Source of the DNA: Dehalococcoidia bacterium
GTDB taxonomy: Bacteria > Chloroflexota > Dehalococcoidia > Lucifugimonadales > UBA3495
Assembly (NCBI GenBank): GCA_022823505.1
Contig: JAJEIA010000090.1
Span: forward strand, 24,036-88,035
Length of the DNA stretch: 64,000 bases
Direction of reading: 5' to 3'
The notes beneath the pieces are model-generated. The model saw only the letters and a list, made by a program, of their open reading frames with translations. It searched no databases and had not been told where the DNA came from. Of this stretch, positions 9,184 to 17,662 are shown in pieces. A program made the position numbers and the translations under genes. Every line of letters begins with the position of its first letter. Position 1 is the stretch's first letter.

Positions 9184-9884
9184 GGCGCTGACGGGGCCGC
9201 TCGGGCGGAGGGTGCCGGCGTCACTTCCAACAGACCGGACACGCAATGTGCCAGGCGGTTCCGGGCGATTTGCGCCTTGCGGGACAGTCGTACCAGGCTG
9301 GGAATGCTGCCGGGATGTGCTGCCAACCCGCGCAGCACGTCGATGATTCCGTCGCCCGAAGCGCCCAGGTAAGCCGGAATCTCGTCCCCTGCGGCATCCA
9401 GCACCGCTCGAACCGACGCGAAGGGTATGCCGTAGCCGGCCGCGGCGCGGGCGGCCCAATAGTCTTCCATGTTGACCGACAACGCGCCGGCGGTCGTGTG
9501 CAGGGCGGACTTCACGTCAGCGCCGGCTACGGATCCGACCGTGACGGATGCACCGCCGGCCAGGCGGGTTTGACTGCGGGCGGCCCAGGCTCTCACTCTG
9601 GCGGTCAGTCCCGGATCGGCCGGGACAGGCTGGGGACAGTCAGTGGAGTGGAACTCGTCGGCCACGTGCAGATCGCCGGTACGGAGCCCCGGGTCCGCGC
9701 CGCCGCAAAAACCGATGGCCAAGATCCCCGCAGGCGATTCGGCCGCCACTGCCGCGATGCCCGCCTCGGCGCGCCGACGGCCCACACCGATGATGTGCAG
9801 GGTCGCGCTCCTTCCGTGCGGGTCGCCGATTGCCCGGCGCACGCCAGCTAGTTCCGTGGCCATGGGTGCAACTACGGCAAGCAT
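9180..9884 (-). CDS. hpnG: Adenosylhopane nucleosidase/phosphorylase HpnG
   Basis: This protein of about 234 residues belongs to the purine nucleoside phosphorylase/MTAN fold. AIGFCGGADPGLRTGDLHVADEF and SVNMEDYWAARAA are the ribose- and base-binding landmarks. HpnG removes adenine from adenosylhopane made by HpnH to give a ribosylhopane (phosphate). The ORF track starts at GTG 9911; ATG 9884 (MLAVVAPMATELAGV) fits the family N-terminus better, and neither has a strong ribosome-binding site. Its 3' end overlaps hpnA by 4 nt and hpnH precedes it, the canonical HpnH-HpnG pairing. Confidence 0.88.
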   Translation of the reverse strand: MLAVVAPMATELAGVRRAIGDPHGRSATLHIIGVGRRRAEAGIAAVAAESPAGILAIGFCGGADPGLRTGDLHVADEFHSTDCPQPVPADPGLTARVRAWAARSQTRLAGGASVTVGSVAGADVKSALHTTAGALSVNMEDYWAARAAAGYGIPFASVRAVLDAAGDEIPAYLGASGDGIIDVLRGLAAHPGSIPSLVRLSRKAQIARNRLAHCVSGLLEVTPAPSARAAPSAP

Positions 9885-9989
9885 AGGAATAACAATAGCG
9901 ACCAACCTCACCCAGCCGGTCAGCGTTCGTTTTATCGTCCCGATTGTCCGCCACGTGACTGGTCGAGCGGATTCGGTGCCAGGAACCGT

Positions 9990-11066
9990 CTATCCGACGC
10001 TGATGCCTCCTTTATGCGCCGCACCGGACTTGATGAATGTGACCCATTCCCTGGGTTTGCCAATTGCGTTGAATATCGTCGCGGATTCAAAACCGCAGTG
10101 CATCATGCAGTTGTTGCAGCGAGGGTCCCGGCCCACGCCGTATTTTTCTTCCCACAAATGGGGTTCGTAGAGTTCGTCGATGTCAGTGGCGTGTTCGTCC
10201 GCCAGTGGATAACAGGGCTTGCGCCAGCCCATCACCGTGTAGGTCGGATTGGACCACGCGGTGCACTGGTATTCCCGTTCTCCGCGGAGGAAATTCAGGT
10301 AGAGCGGGTTGTTATAAAACCGCATTCCCTCCATCCGGGTGGGGTCCAGCAGGTCCCGGAACACGTTCCTGGATTCCTGGCGCGTGAGGAACAGATCCTG
10401 GTCGGGAGCGTCTTCGAAGTCGTAACCCGGCGATATCATCGACCCTTCAACACCGAGGTCGCCGACGTAGCGGAACATCTCGCGCAGGTCCTCCACGTCG
10501 CTGTTGCGGAACACGGTCGTGTTCGTGCACACGCGATAGCCGCGCTCCACCGCCATTTGAATCCCGTCCACGGCGCGCTTGAACACGCCGGCCCGCGCCA
10601 CCGATTCGTCGTGCTTCTCCTCCATGCCGTCCATGTGGATGACCCAGCAGAAGTACTTGGACGGCGGTATCTTGTCCAGCATGCGCGGCAGGAGCAACGC
10701 GTTGGTGCAGCAGTAGACGAAGTACTTTTCAGCCACCAGGGTGTTGATGATCTCGTCGATTTTCGGGTGGATCGTCGGCTCGCCGCCGGCGATGGACACA
10801 ATGGGCGCACCCGAGCGGTGCACGGCGTCCAACGCCTCTTCCACCGGCATCATCTGGTCCAGTACGCCGCGGTATTCGCGTATACGCCCGCAACCGATGC
10901 ACGCCAGGTTGCACATCTCCAGCGGTTCCAGCATGGTGACCAGCGGGAAACGCTTGCGGCCGCGCAGCCGGTTTTTGAGGATGTACCAACCCATTCTCAC
11001 GCCAAGCTCAATCGGACGCTTGGCCGGCTTGACGGTGGTGGGTTCGTCTTTATGTGTCCGTACCAT
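9990..11066 (-). CDS. hpnH: Adenosyl-hopene transferase HpnH (radical SAM)
   Basis: This is a 358-residue radical SAM enzyme with the cluster motif CNLACIGC (Cys 52, 56 and 59) after the basic N-terminus LKNRLRGRKRFP typical of HpnH. Cysteines near the C-terminus (RCNNCMMHCGFE) match the family's C-terminal extension. It transfers a 5'-deoxyadenosyl group to hopene, the first step of bacteriohopanepolyol side-chain formation. It lies 33 nt after the polyprenyl synthase and 105 nt before hpnG. Its presence means the organism probably makes extended C35 hopanoids, not only diploptene. Confidence 0.94.
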   Translation of the reverse strand: MVRTHKDEPTTVKPAKRPIELGVRMGWYILKNRLRGRKRFPLVTMLEPLEMCNLACIGCGRIREYRGVLDQMMPVEEALDAVHRSGAPIVSIAGGEPTIHPKIDEIINTLVAEKYFVYCCTNALLLPRMLDKIPPSKYFCWVIHMDGMEEKHDESVARAGVFKRAVDGIQMAVERGYRVCTNTTVFRNSDVEDLREMFRYVGDLGVEGSMISPGYDFEDAPDQDLFLTRQESRNVFRDLLDPTRMEGMRFYNNPLYLNFLRGEREYQCTAWSNPTYTVMGWRKPCYPLADEHATDIDELYEPHLWEEKYGVGRDPRCNNCMMHCGFESATIFNAIGKPREWVTFIKSGAAHKGGISVG

Positions 11067-11099
11067 GCTCAGTATCCCCGCAACCTTTCGCCAGGGTCG

Positions 11100-12209
11100 T
11101 CAGAATAGGCGGTAAGCCATGAAATCAATCAGGTTTTGCGCATCCTCGGTGGCCCACGGCGGCAACTCCAGCATCGCCAGCGCGGCCCGGCCTTCCTCGG
11201 CGGTCGCCTCGGTGAGTTCGTCGGTCTGGTGATCGGCTCCCAGGTCATCCAGTATGTCCATGACGCGGTCCACGTCGGCTTCGTCGAGTGCCTCCTGGGA
11301 GTACAACCGCCGCAACTCTTCGCGATTGGCGCCGTCCGCGTGCTGGAAAGCGTACACGATGGGGTAGCTCTTCTTGCGCTGGACGATGTCACTATCCGTG
11401 GACTTTCCGGTGATGGCTTCGTCGCCCCAGATCCCCAGGTAATCGTCCCTGATCTGGAACAGGCGCCCGATGGCCCGGCCGAAACGGGCCACGCCCTCAA
11501 TGGTTTCGGCATCGTCCGTGGCGATGGTTGCCCCGATCACCATGCTGCTGCGGATCAGCGCTCCCGTCTTCAGGGCTATCATGTCCAGGTATTCTTCGGA
11601 CGCGATGACCTCGCGTTTTTCGAACTCCAGGTCACGGCACTGCCCTTCGATCATCTCCAGGTAGCTTTGGGTCAGGAGTTGAGAGACGCGTATTGTGGTG
11701 CCGGGCGGCACGCCGCCGTCCACGCTCAGAGTGCTCAGGTCGCCCAGCGACTGCATCGCATCACCGGCCACCAGCGCCTGTTCCGTGCCCCAGACCGCCC
11801 ACACCGTCGGTTGGTGCCGGCGTTCCATCCCCTGGTCCTGGATGTCGTCGTGGACCAGCGAAAAGTTGTGTATGAGCTCCAAAGCGGCGGCGGCCGGCGC
11901 CGCATGTTCGGGATCGCCCTGGAGTGCGTCACAGGCGAACATGCACAGCGTGGGCCGTAGCGCTTTCCCCTGGGAGGCGGGGGTGGCTGCCGGCGTTCCG
12001 GTCCGGTCCGACCATCCCAGGTGGTACCGCAACAGCGTGTTGACCGCGTGATCTTCCAGGGGCGGTACTGCTGCTGCCAGAGCATGTTCCAGGTACTCGC
12101 GGTACCGGTCAAACATGGCGGGCAGATCCGGAGCGTCTCTGCGCGCCCCGTCCTTATCCTGCCGACCCAACCGGCGAGCCTCCGCGGAGGCTGTTGGTGT
12201 TGTACCCAT
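11100..12209 (-). CDS. Polyprenyl diphosphate synthase (farnesyl/geranylgeranyl type)
   Basis: This 369-residue all-trans prenyltransferase has KALRP near residue 82, the first Asp-rich motif DDIQD at 121-125 (short DDxxD type) and the second motif RDDYLG near residue 255. It builds the C15-C20 allylic diphosphate that feeds HpnD. It is the first gene of the hopanoid operon, which suggests a dedicated farnesyl diphosphate supply, though chain length cannot be fixed from the sequence alone. The start at 12209 has a weak ribosome-binding site. The first ~31 residues are low-complexity, and MFDRYREYLEHAL (start 12116) is a plausible alternative. Confidence 0.9.
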   Translation of the reverse strand: MGTTPTASAEARRLGRQDKDGARRDAPDLPAMFDRYREYLEHALAAAVPPLEDHAVNTLLRYHLGWSDRTGTPAATPASQGKALRPTLCMFACDALQGDPEHAAPAAAALELIHNFSLVHDDIQDQGMERRHQPTVWAVWGTEQALVAGDAMQSLGDLSTLSVDGGVPPGTTIRVSQLLTQSYLEMIEGQCRDLEFEKREVIASEEYLDMIALKTGALIRSSMVIGATIATDDAETIEGVARFGRAIGRLFQIRDDYLGIWGDEAITGKSTDSDIVQRKKSYPIVYAFQHADGANREELRRLYSQEALDEADVDRVMDILDDLGADHQTDELTEATAEEGRAALAMLELPPWATEDAQNLIDFMAYRLF

Positions 12210-12295
12210 TGACGAAGCCTGCCGTGCGGTGAGAATAGCGGGGTAGGCGCGGCGCGCGGTTTCCGGGTAGGGCCCGTTCGTTCCAACGTGGTCAG

Positions 12296-12324
12296 AATGT
12301 AACGAACGCCGTCAGTCATGTCAA
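12296..12324 (-). promoter_or_regulatory. Predicted sigma70-type promoter of the hopanoid operon
   Basis: On the minus strand, TTGACA (12324-12319) is separated by exactly 17 nt from TACATT (12301-12296), placing transcription start near 12289, about 80 nt before the polyprenyl synthase start. The downstream genes are closely spaced or overlapping, so this promoter could serve the whole array. Experimental start sites are unknown. Confidence 0.6.
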
Positions 12325-12494
12325 GCAACGCGCTCCGGGCAGGCGCGGCGGGCCGCAACGGCCCGTATTCGAGCACCGGTGCGGAACGGTCTGACGATCA
12401 GATTACCGGGTCTCCGGCTGGAATCGGAACGAAATATGGTCGGCCGACTTGCCGGCCAGAGGGACGGCGTCGGCGGGTATCGGCAGGACTTGCC

Positions 12495-12529
12495 GAAAAA
12501 GCGACACCCCCGCACGTGCGGGAGTGTCG
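12495..12529 (-). terminator. Intrinsic terminator of the thrC-NIL-moaD operon
   Basis: A near-perfect hairpin with CGACAC/GTGTCG outer arms and a CCCGCACGTGCGGG core is followed on the minus strand by CTTTTTC. It lies about 30 nt downstream of the MoaD-like stop. The surrounding 12210-12559 gap contains this terminator and the hopanoid promoter; no gene is seen there. Confidence 0.75.
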
Positions 12530-12559
12530 GGTTTACGAGGATAAGGTCGCCCTACTTGA

Positions 12560-12841
12560 TCATTTCAGTCCGCCGGCGACCGCCGGGACAATGCTGATTT
12601 CGTCTCCGGATTTGATAGACGTCCGCAGCCCCTGGTCGAACCGGATATCTTCGCCATTCACGTAAATGTTCACGAAGTACCGCAGTTCGCCTTCTTCGTC
12701 CAGCAACCGCTCCTTGAAGCCGGGATAGTCATTCTCCAGCCGGTCGATCATTTGCGAAAGGTCGGCCACGTCCAGTTCAACTTTGTCCGCGCCGCCGGTC
12801 ATGCGTCGCAGCGGAGTGGGAATGCGTACCGTTACGCCCAT
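12560..12841 (-). CDS. MoaD/ThiS-like sulfur carrier protein
   Basis: The track ORF begins at 12928, but ATG 12841 (MGVTVRIPTPLRRMTGG) has a GGAGGA ribosome-binding site about 9 nt upstream, giving 93 residues. The beta-grasp sequence ends VPAVAGGLK: the di-glycine used for thiocarboxylation is followed by two extra residues. MoaD/ThiS-fold carriers deliver sulfide to cofactor or amino-acid pathways. It is the third gene after threonine synthase and the NIL protein, and no molybdopterin genes are near, which favours a role in amino-acid sulfur chemistry. The masked C-terminus would need trimming by a protease before activation, as in the CysO and QbsE systems. Confidence 0.85.
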   Translation of the reverse strand: MGVTVRIPTPLRRMTGGADKVELDVADLSQMIDRLENDYPGFKERLLDEEGELRYFVNIYVNGEDIRFDQGLRTSIKSGDEISIVPAVAGGLK

Positions 12842-12936
12842 TGGAATAGTTCCTCCTGCAATTTTGGGATTCCGTTTCGCGTCCGCCGCTGTGGCATGTT
12901 CGATATGACACCTGGGGTTGGCAGCCACCGGCGCGG

Positions 12937-13185
12937 TCAGCCTTCAATCACGTCTCCCGCGATGGGGTCAACCCTGACGCCCGTGTTGCCGACCCAGTCG
13001 AGGCCACGCTGGATCTCCTCCTCGGAACCCTCGAGTTCCAGCACCACCCAACCGACATCCGACCGGACATCGGCGCGCCTGATGTTGGTGACCACGTCGA
13101 AGTCGTGTCCCAGCCGGTAGATGATCGGCTCCCGCACCATCTCGGCCGAGAAGGTGAACCGCACGCGCTGTTTGGCCATGACCAT
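12937..13185 (-). CDS. NIL domain protein
   Basis: This 82-residue protein matches the ferredoxin-like NIL domain (RVRFTFSAEMVREPIIYRLGHDFDVVTNIRRADV), usually found at the C-terminus of methionine ABC transporter ATPases or next to Fe-S proteins and in homocysteine synthesis loci. Its ATG abuts the TAG of threonine synthase with no gap, indicating strict co-translation. The domain is thought to be a small-molecule or regulatory module. Stand-alone copies next to MoaD-like carriers suggest a sulfur amino-acid function, which is inference. Confidence 0.85.
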   Translation of the reverse strand: MVMAKQRVRFTFSAEMVREPIIYRLGHDFDVVTNIRRADVRSDVGWVVLELEGSEEEIQRGLDWVGNTGVRVDPIAGDVIEG

Positions 13186-14475
13186 CTACACCCGGGCCGC
13201 CGTCCGGTTTTCCAGGGCTTCTTCGAACGACCCCATCATGGGCTTGATTTGGAGGGGATTGACCACCTCTTCCACAGCTTCCTGGGTTTTCAGGCCGTTG
13301 CCGGTGATGTAGGCTACGGTGAGTTCGTCGGCGCCGATGGCGCCGGTATCGGCCAGGTATTTGAGCGTGGAAACGGTCACTCCGCCGGCGGTCTCGGTGA
13401 AGATGCCCTCGGTTTCCGCCAGCAGTTTGATGCCTTCCACCACCTGGGATTCCGGCACCGCGTAGCCGCTTCCGCCCGACTCCCGGATGACGCGCAGGCT
13501 GTAGATTCCGTCCGCCGGATTACCAATGGCCAACGACTTGGCGATGCTGTCGGGGCGCACGGGACGGATCTGATTCTGCTGGTTCTCCCACGCGGTCACG
13601 ATGGGGCAGCAACCGGCGGCCTGCGCCATGTGCATGCGCGTGGTGATGGCGGGATGATGCACCGTGTTCTGGTCGGCGCCGAAGGGTTGCGGGTCCACGC
13701 CGTCCAACAGTCCCAGGCACGCCAACTCGTTGAAACCCTTCCAGATCTTGGTGAACATCGCCCCGGAGGCCGACGGCACCACCACGTGGTCCGGCACTCT
13801 CCAGCCCAACTGCTCGGCAACTTCGTACCCGAGGGTCTTGCTGCCCTCGGCGTAGTAGGGCCGCATGTTGATGTTGACGAACGCCCAGGGGTAGTTGTCG
13901 CTAACCTCGCTGCACAGGCGGTTGACTTCGTCGTAGGTGCCCTCGACCGCCACGAGCGTCGGATTGTAGACGGCGGCGCCGATGACCTTGCCGCGTTCGA
14001 GGTCCGCCGGGATGAAGACCACCGCGTCGATCCCGGCCCGGGCGGCGTGAGCGGCCACGCTGCAGGCCAGGTTGCCAGTGCTGGCGCACGCCAGCGTCTC
14101 GTAACCGAATTCAACCGCCTTGGTCGCCGCCACCGACACGACGCGGTCCTTGAACGAGAAGGACGGGTTGACGCTGTCGTTCTTGATGTACAGGTTGTTC
14201 AGCCCCAGCTTTTTGCCCAGGTTCCTGGCCTTCAGCAACGGCGTGTAACCCGACATGATGTCGACGGGGTCGTCCGCCGAGGCCGGCAGCAGGTCCTGGT
14301 AGCGCCAGATACTCAACGGCCCGTCGGCGATGCGCTGGTGCGTGACCACCTCCGAGATGGTCACGTAGTCATAGATGACCTCCAGAGGGCCAAAACAGAA
14401 ATCGCAAACGTTCAGGGGCTCGCCCGGGTATTCCCGGCCGCATTCCCGGCATTTCAAACCTTTGACAAACGCCAC
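13186..14475 (-). CDS. thrC: Threonine synthase (PLP-dependent)
   Basis: This is a 429-residue fold-type II PLP enzyme. An N-terminal CxxC...CxxC zinc-ribbon-like segment (LKCRECGREYPG and NVCDFCFGP) precedes the PLP lysine motif NPSFSFKDR, and ASTGNLACS binds the phosphate. Threonine synthase converts O-phosphohomoserine to threonine. The start is GTG 14475 with GGAGGT about 9 nt upstream. It heads a three-gene operon with NIL and MoaD-like genes, so a paralogue that makes homocysteine from phosphohomoserine and a protein thiocarboxylate is a real alternative. Confidence 0.88.
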   Translation of the reverse strand: MAFVKGLKCRECGREYPGEPLNVCDFCFGPLEVIYDYVTISEVVTHQRIADGPLSIWRYQDLLPASADDPVDIMSGYTPLLKARNLGKKLGLNNLYIKNDSVNPSFSFKDRVVSVAATKAVEFGYETLACASTGNLACSVAAHAARAGIDAVVFIPADLERGKVIGAAVYNPTLVAVEGTYDEVNRLCSEVSDNYPWAFVNINMRPYYAEGSKTLGYEVAEQLGWRVPDHVVVPSASGAMFTKIWKGFNELACLGLLDGVDPQPFGADQNTVHHPAITTRMHMAQAAGCCPIVTAWENQQNQIRPVRPDSIAKSLAIGNPADGIYSLRVIRESGGSGYAVPESQVVEGIKLLAETEGIFTETAGGVTVSTLKYLADTGAIGADELTVAYITGNGLKTQEAVEEVVNPLQIKPMMGSFEEALENRTAARV

Positions 14476-14565
14476 CGGATGTTACCTCCGTGGTTCCTGA
14501 TGTACCAGTGCGCCGGTTTGCAACCCAACCGTTGACATGGATCAAAACACATACACCGGCCACCC

Positions 14566-14594
14566 ATTGTGCCAGAGGACGCCCGGACTATCAA
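14566..14594 (-). promoter_or_regulatory. Candidate promoter of the thrC operon
   Basis: TTGATA (14594-14589) and CACAAT (14571-14566) on the minus strand are 17 nt apart, about 90 nt upstream of the thrC GTG. The remaining part of the 14476-15237 gap shows no convincing gene or tRNA. I looked for T-box and SAM-riboswitch-like features and saw none. Confidence 0.35.
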
Positions 14595-14951
14595 CCGGAC
14601 ACCGCTTACGCGCCTCACGCGCACCTACTTTATGGAGGAAGAACAATTCGCATGGATGAACGGGATGGCATTAGTTGGATGGCGGGAACCGGATCGCTTT
14701 CGGCAACCAGGCCGTGGTCACAGTTAATGCTCCCGTTTGTGCCGCTTTGCCGCCATAGGGGTATCTCGGTTTCCTGCTCCAGGCCTCAACCGTTATAACT
14801 CAGCTCACCAATGCAATCCTTTCCATCCTGCGTATCCATGCAAATTCGCAGGTTCTGCCCAGGTGAGTATGCATGAGGACCCGCGTCCTCGTGCGTTCCT
14901 GCCTGGCCGCCCCGAATGGGGGTGCGGCGTGGTGCTCCGGGCAAGCGATTC

Positions 14952-14973
14952 ATCGTGCCGCCGGCAGCACGAT
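14952..14973. promoter_or_regulatory. Inverted repeat upstream of the peptide ABC operon
   Basis: ATCGTGC and GCACGAT flank an 8-nt spacer, with weaker GGGCAA/TTGCCC pairing outside. It sits in the long leader region 265 nt before the binding-protein gene. It could be an operator or an RNA hairpin; function unknown. Confidence 0.35.
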
Positions 14974-15237
14974 TGCCCCTGTTCGCGCCCAACGCCCGTT
15001 GGCGGGAGAGTGTATGCGCCCGAGGGACATGCCCTATTGACTCGTAGCGGATGTGCGTCTATGGTGCGTTCACAATTTCAGGGTAGCCTTGATTCTGCAC
15101 GTAGTCGCGCCGGCATACAAGCAACTTTATATCGGTGCCCGCGTGGCATACGACGGCACAGGCATCGGTCGACGCGGGATAAACCGCGAGATTGCATAGT
15201 GACCTGCCCTGTTTCTCGAATTCGGAGGTTCTGTAAT

Positions 15238-17133
15238 ATGAAGCATCGATGGATCCCATCGACCCGCCTGTTCGTTTTCGCTCCATTGGCTATTGCCCTG
15301 ATAGCCGCGGTAGCCTGCGGAACGGCGCAGGAAGCGCCCGCCGCTGCGCCGGCAGCGCCGGCGGCAGAAGCCACCGCGGCGCCCGCCGCGGCTATGGCGG
15401 AGAGCACTCCCGCCGCGAGTTCGGGAAGTTCCGGAGGAGCAGCGGTCGCGGCTACCGCCGTCCCACAAACGACAGCTATGCCGGAGTCCTCGGATGTGGC
15501 GGCGCCCAGAGGGACTTTGACCTTCGGACTGCCCCTGGTCGCTCCGTTCCACGTTTTCCCGACGGTGACGGAAGGAGCCGGGTATCACCATAACGGCTAC
15601 ACCACCGCCGAGACGCTCCTTTATATGAACGAAGACAAGGAAATTGTTCCCTGGCTGTTCCGGGAATGGAGCGTTGCCGATGACGGGGTCACCTGGACGT
15701 TCAAGCTGCAGGAAGGCGCCCAGTTCCACAAGGGCTACGGCGAACTGGACGCGGAAGGCGTCCTCTGGAGCCTGATGATCAGCGGCGGCGAAAGCTCCCG
15801 CGTGGCGTTCAACACCCATATCCGCCGGATCTGGGGGCTTGGCGGAGACGTCAAGGAAGGCAATGTTGTCACCGGCATCATCGACGAAGGCCGGGCCAAG
15901 GCCATCGACAGGTACACCATTGAGGTGAACACCGGGACGCCGCAGTACGACACCCTGGGTCTCCTTGCTCGTCCCCACGTCAACATCATCAGCAAGGCAC
16001 AACTTGAAGAGGTGGGCGTCGACGAGGCCAGCCGGAACATCGCCGGGACCAGCCCGTGGTCATTTGCCGAGCACCAGAGCGACCAGTTCACCCGGTGGGA
16101 AGCGGTCGAAAACCACTGGCGCAAGACCCCCGAGTTCGCCGAACTGAGGTGGCTGCACATTCCCGAGGAATCCACCCGCGTGGCCAACTTCCTCACCGAC
16201 GGACTCACGGCAATGGAAATGAACTTGGACTCCATCGCCGCAGTGGCGGACCACCCAGGCACCGACTTCGTCAGGATCGCTGGCGGCAGCGGCGTGAGCA
16301 TGGCTTTCTATGGCAACTACTACGTCGGGGTCAACCCTGACGGTTCGCGTACGCCGGAACACGAAGAGAGAGTCCCCGGCTTCGATCCTTCCTTGCCCTG
16401 GATTTCCGGCAACCCGGACCCCGCATCGGAGGAATGGCAGAACGCGGCCAAGGTGCGCACCGCTCTGTCCATTGCCATCGACCGCCAGACCATCTCGGAC
16501 ACGCTGCTGAGCAGCGAGGCCATCCCGGACTCCCTACCGGCGTGGGCGTTCCACCTGGACAAGCTGCCGGCGGAGTACCGTCAGTGGGAGTACAATCCCG
16601 AGAAATCCAGGCAGTTGCTTGCCGAGGCGGGCTATCCCGACGGGTTTGAGATCACTCTCACTCCCCTGGGCGGCTCGAACTACCTCGAAGTGACTTCCGC
16701 CATCGCCCAGATGTGGGACCAGATCGGCGTGAAGGCCAACCAGCAGAACCTGCCCTACAAGACCTTCCGCCCGGGCATCGTGACCCGCACCTACAACCAG
16801 GCGTACCAGCACACCCACGTGGCGGTTGACCCACTGGACCGCTGGTCCACCGCTTTCAACCATGAGAGTGCCTGGAACTTCGGCATGGATCATCCGATCC
16901 TTACCGATTTGATGAACGAAGCCCAGGGCACCGTTGACGACGCCGCGCGGTACGAGATCATGGTTGAGGCTGCCAAGTTCGTGTACGACAACGCTCTGTC
17001 GGTCGGCCTCTATGCCCAGAACCAGGTCTTTGCCGTAAACGGGGACACGGCCCCCTGGAACGATCACCTGAACTACGCCGAAACGCGGGACCTGACCGGG
17101 TTCGAGTACGCTCCCAACCTCACCACTCAGTAA
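15238..17133 (+). CDS. ABC transporter solute-binding lipoprotein (family 5, peptide type)
   Basis: The track ORF starts far upstream, but ATG 15238 has GGAGG about 9 nt before it and begins a clear lipoprotein signal (MKHRWIPSTRLFVF, then a hydrophobic stretch ending AAVAC with Cys 27). An Ala/Pro/Ser-rich linker runs to about residue 85, followed by a family 5 extracellular solute-binding domain (YTTAETLLYM, EWSVADDGVTWTFKLQEGAQFHKG, VRTALSIAIDRQ). Mature length is about 605 residues, large for the family. It captures oligopeptides, nickel or similar solutes outside the membrane for the two permeases downstream. The ligand is not predictable. Confidence 0.93.
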   Translation: MKHRWIPSTRLFVFAPLAIALIAAVACGTAQEAPAAAPAAPAAEATAAPAAAMAESTPAASSGSSGGAAVAATAVPQTTAMPESSDVAAPRGTLTFGLPLVAPFHVFPTVTEGAGYHHNGYTTAETLLYMNEDKEIVPWLFREWSVADDGVTWTFKLQEGAQFHKGYGELDAEGVLWSLMISGGESSRVAFNTHIRRIWGLGGDVKEGNVVTGIIDEGRAKAIDRYTIEVNTGTPQYDTLGLLARPHVNIISKAQLEEVGVDEASRNIAGTSPWSFAEHQSDQFTRWEAVENHWRKTPEFAELRWLHIPEESTRVANFLTDGLTAMEMNLDSIAAVADHPGTDFVRIAGGSGVSMAFYGNYYVGVNPDGSRTPEHEERVPGFDPSLPWISGNPDPASEEWQNAAKVRTALSIAIDRQTISDTLLSSEAIPDSLPAWAFHLDKLPAEYRQWEYNPEKSRQLLAEAGYPDGFEITLTPLGGSNYLEVTSAIAQMWDQIGVKANQQNLPYKTFRPGIVTRTYNQAYQHTHVAVDPLDRWSTAFNHESAWNFGMDHPILTDLMNEAQGTVDDAARYEIMVEAAKFVYDNALSVGLYAQNQVFAVNGDTAPWNDHLNYAETRDLTGFEYAPNLTTQ

Positions 17134-17183
17134 GGTCGGGAAGGTTTCGGAGAGTATCCGGATGGCTCCGGCCGTAAGTTAGC

Positions 17184-17618
17184 TTGGCGGCAAGCATCCT
17201 CACAATCGCTGGGCGCGCAGGGCTCGGACTGCTCCTGGCCCTCGTGCTCAGCTATATTGGCGTATGGGTCGCATGGGGCCTGTATTATTTCTTCACCGAC
17301 ACCTCATCCAAGCTGCTACGGGATGTGATGTTCTTGGGAGGAGCAGCATTGGGGGCCGGACTTGGCGGGTCTCTGACGTGGCTGCGCATAGACGGCAACA
17401 CTTTGCCGACAGTCCTGATGATCGGAGCCGTTGGACTGGCGGGGGGGATCGTCGGATCCTGGATTGGGTTCGACCACGCGTTGAACCGCGAGATCAAGTG
17501 CTGCTCTGATCCTCCCATCAACGCCTTCACCTACGCGACGGCCGGCGCAACCGTGGTGGCCAACCTGGCAACGTTGCTGCTCGGCGTAGTGAGAGAAATC
17601 GTCACCTTCAGGCGATAA
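17184..17618 (+). CDS. Small four-helix membrane protein of unknown function
   Basis: This 144-residue hydrophobic protein has about four predicted membrane helices: residues ~10-37, ~46-66, ~75-95 and ~115-140. A charged, cysteine-containing loop (REIKCCSDPP) precedes the last helix. The track start is TTG 17184 without a strong ribosome-binding site, so the exact N-terminus is uncertain. It lies between the binding protein (50 nt) and the first permease (44 nt), in the same direction, and is probably co-transcribed. I do not recognise the family; an accessory subunit of the transporter is possible. Confidence 0.65.
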   Translation: MAASILTIAGRAGLGLLLALVLSYIGVWVAWGLYYFFTDTSSKLLRDVMFLGGAALGAGLGGSLTWLRIDGNTLPTVLMIGAVGLAGGIVGSWIGFDHALNREIKCCSDPPINAFTYATAGATVVANLATLLLGVVREIVTFRR

Positions 17619-17662
17619 GATCGGGTTGAATGTACCTGACCATTTGATGCTGGGACCTTGAC

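Noticed and set aside
9184-9459. N-terminal extension of hpnA
   Set aside because: Arg-rich sequence antisense-like in character and overlapping hpnG; the Rossmann motif begins right at ATG 9183.
14737-15237. N-terminal extension of the binding-protein ORF
   Set aside because: The extension has no signal peptide, whereas ATG 15238 has a ribosome-binding site and starts a lipoprotein signal.
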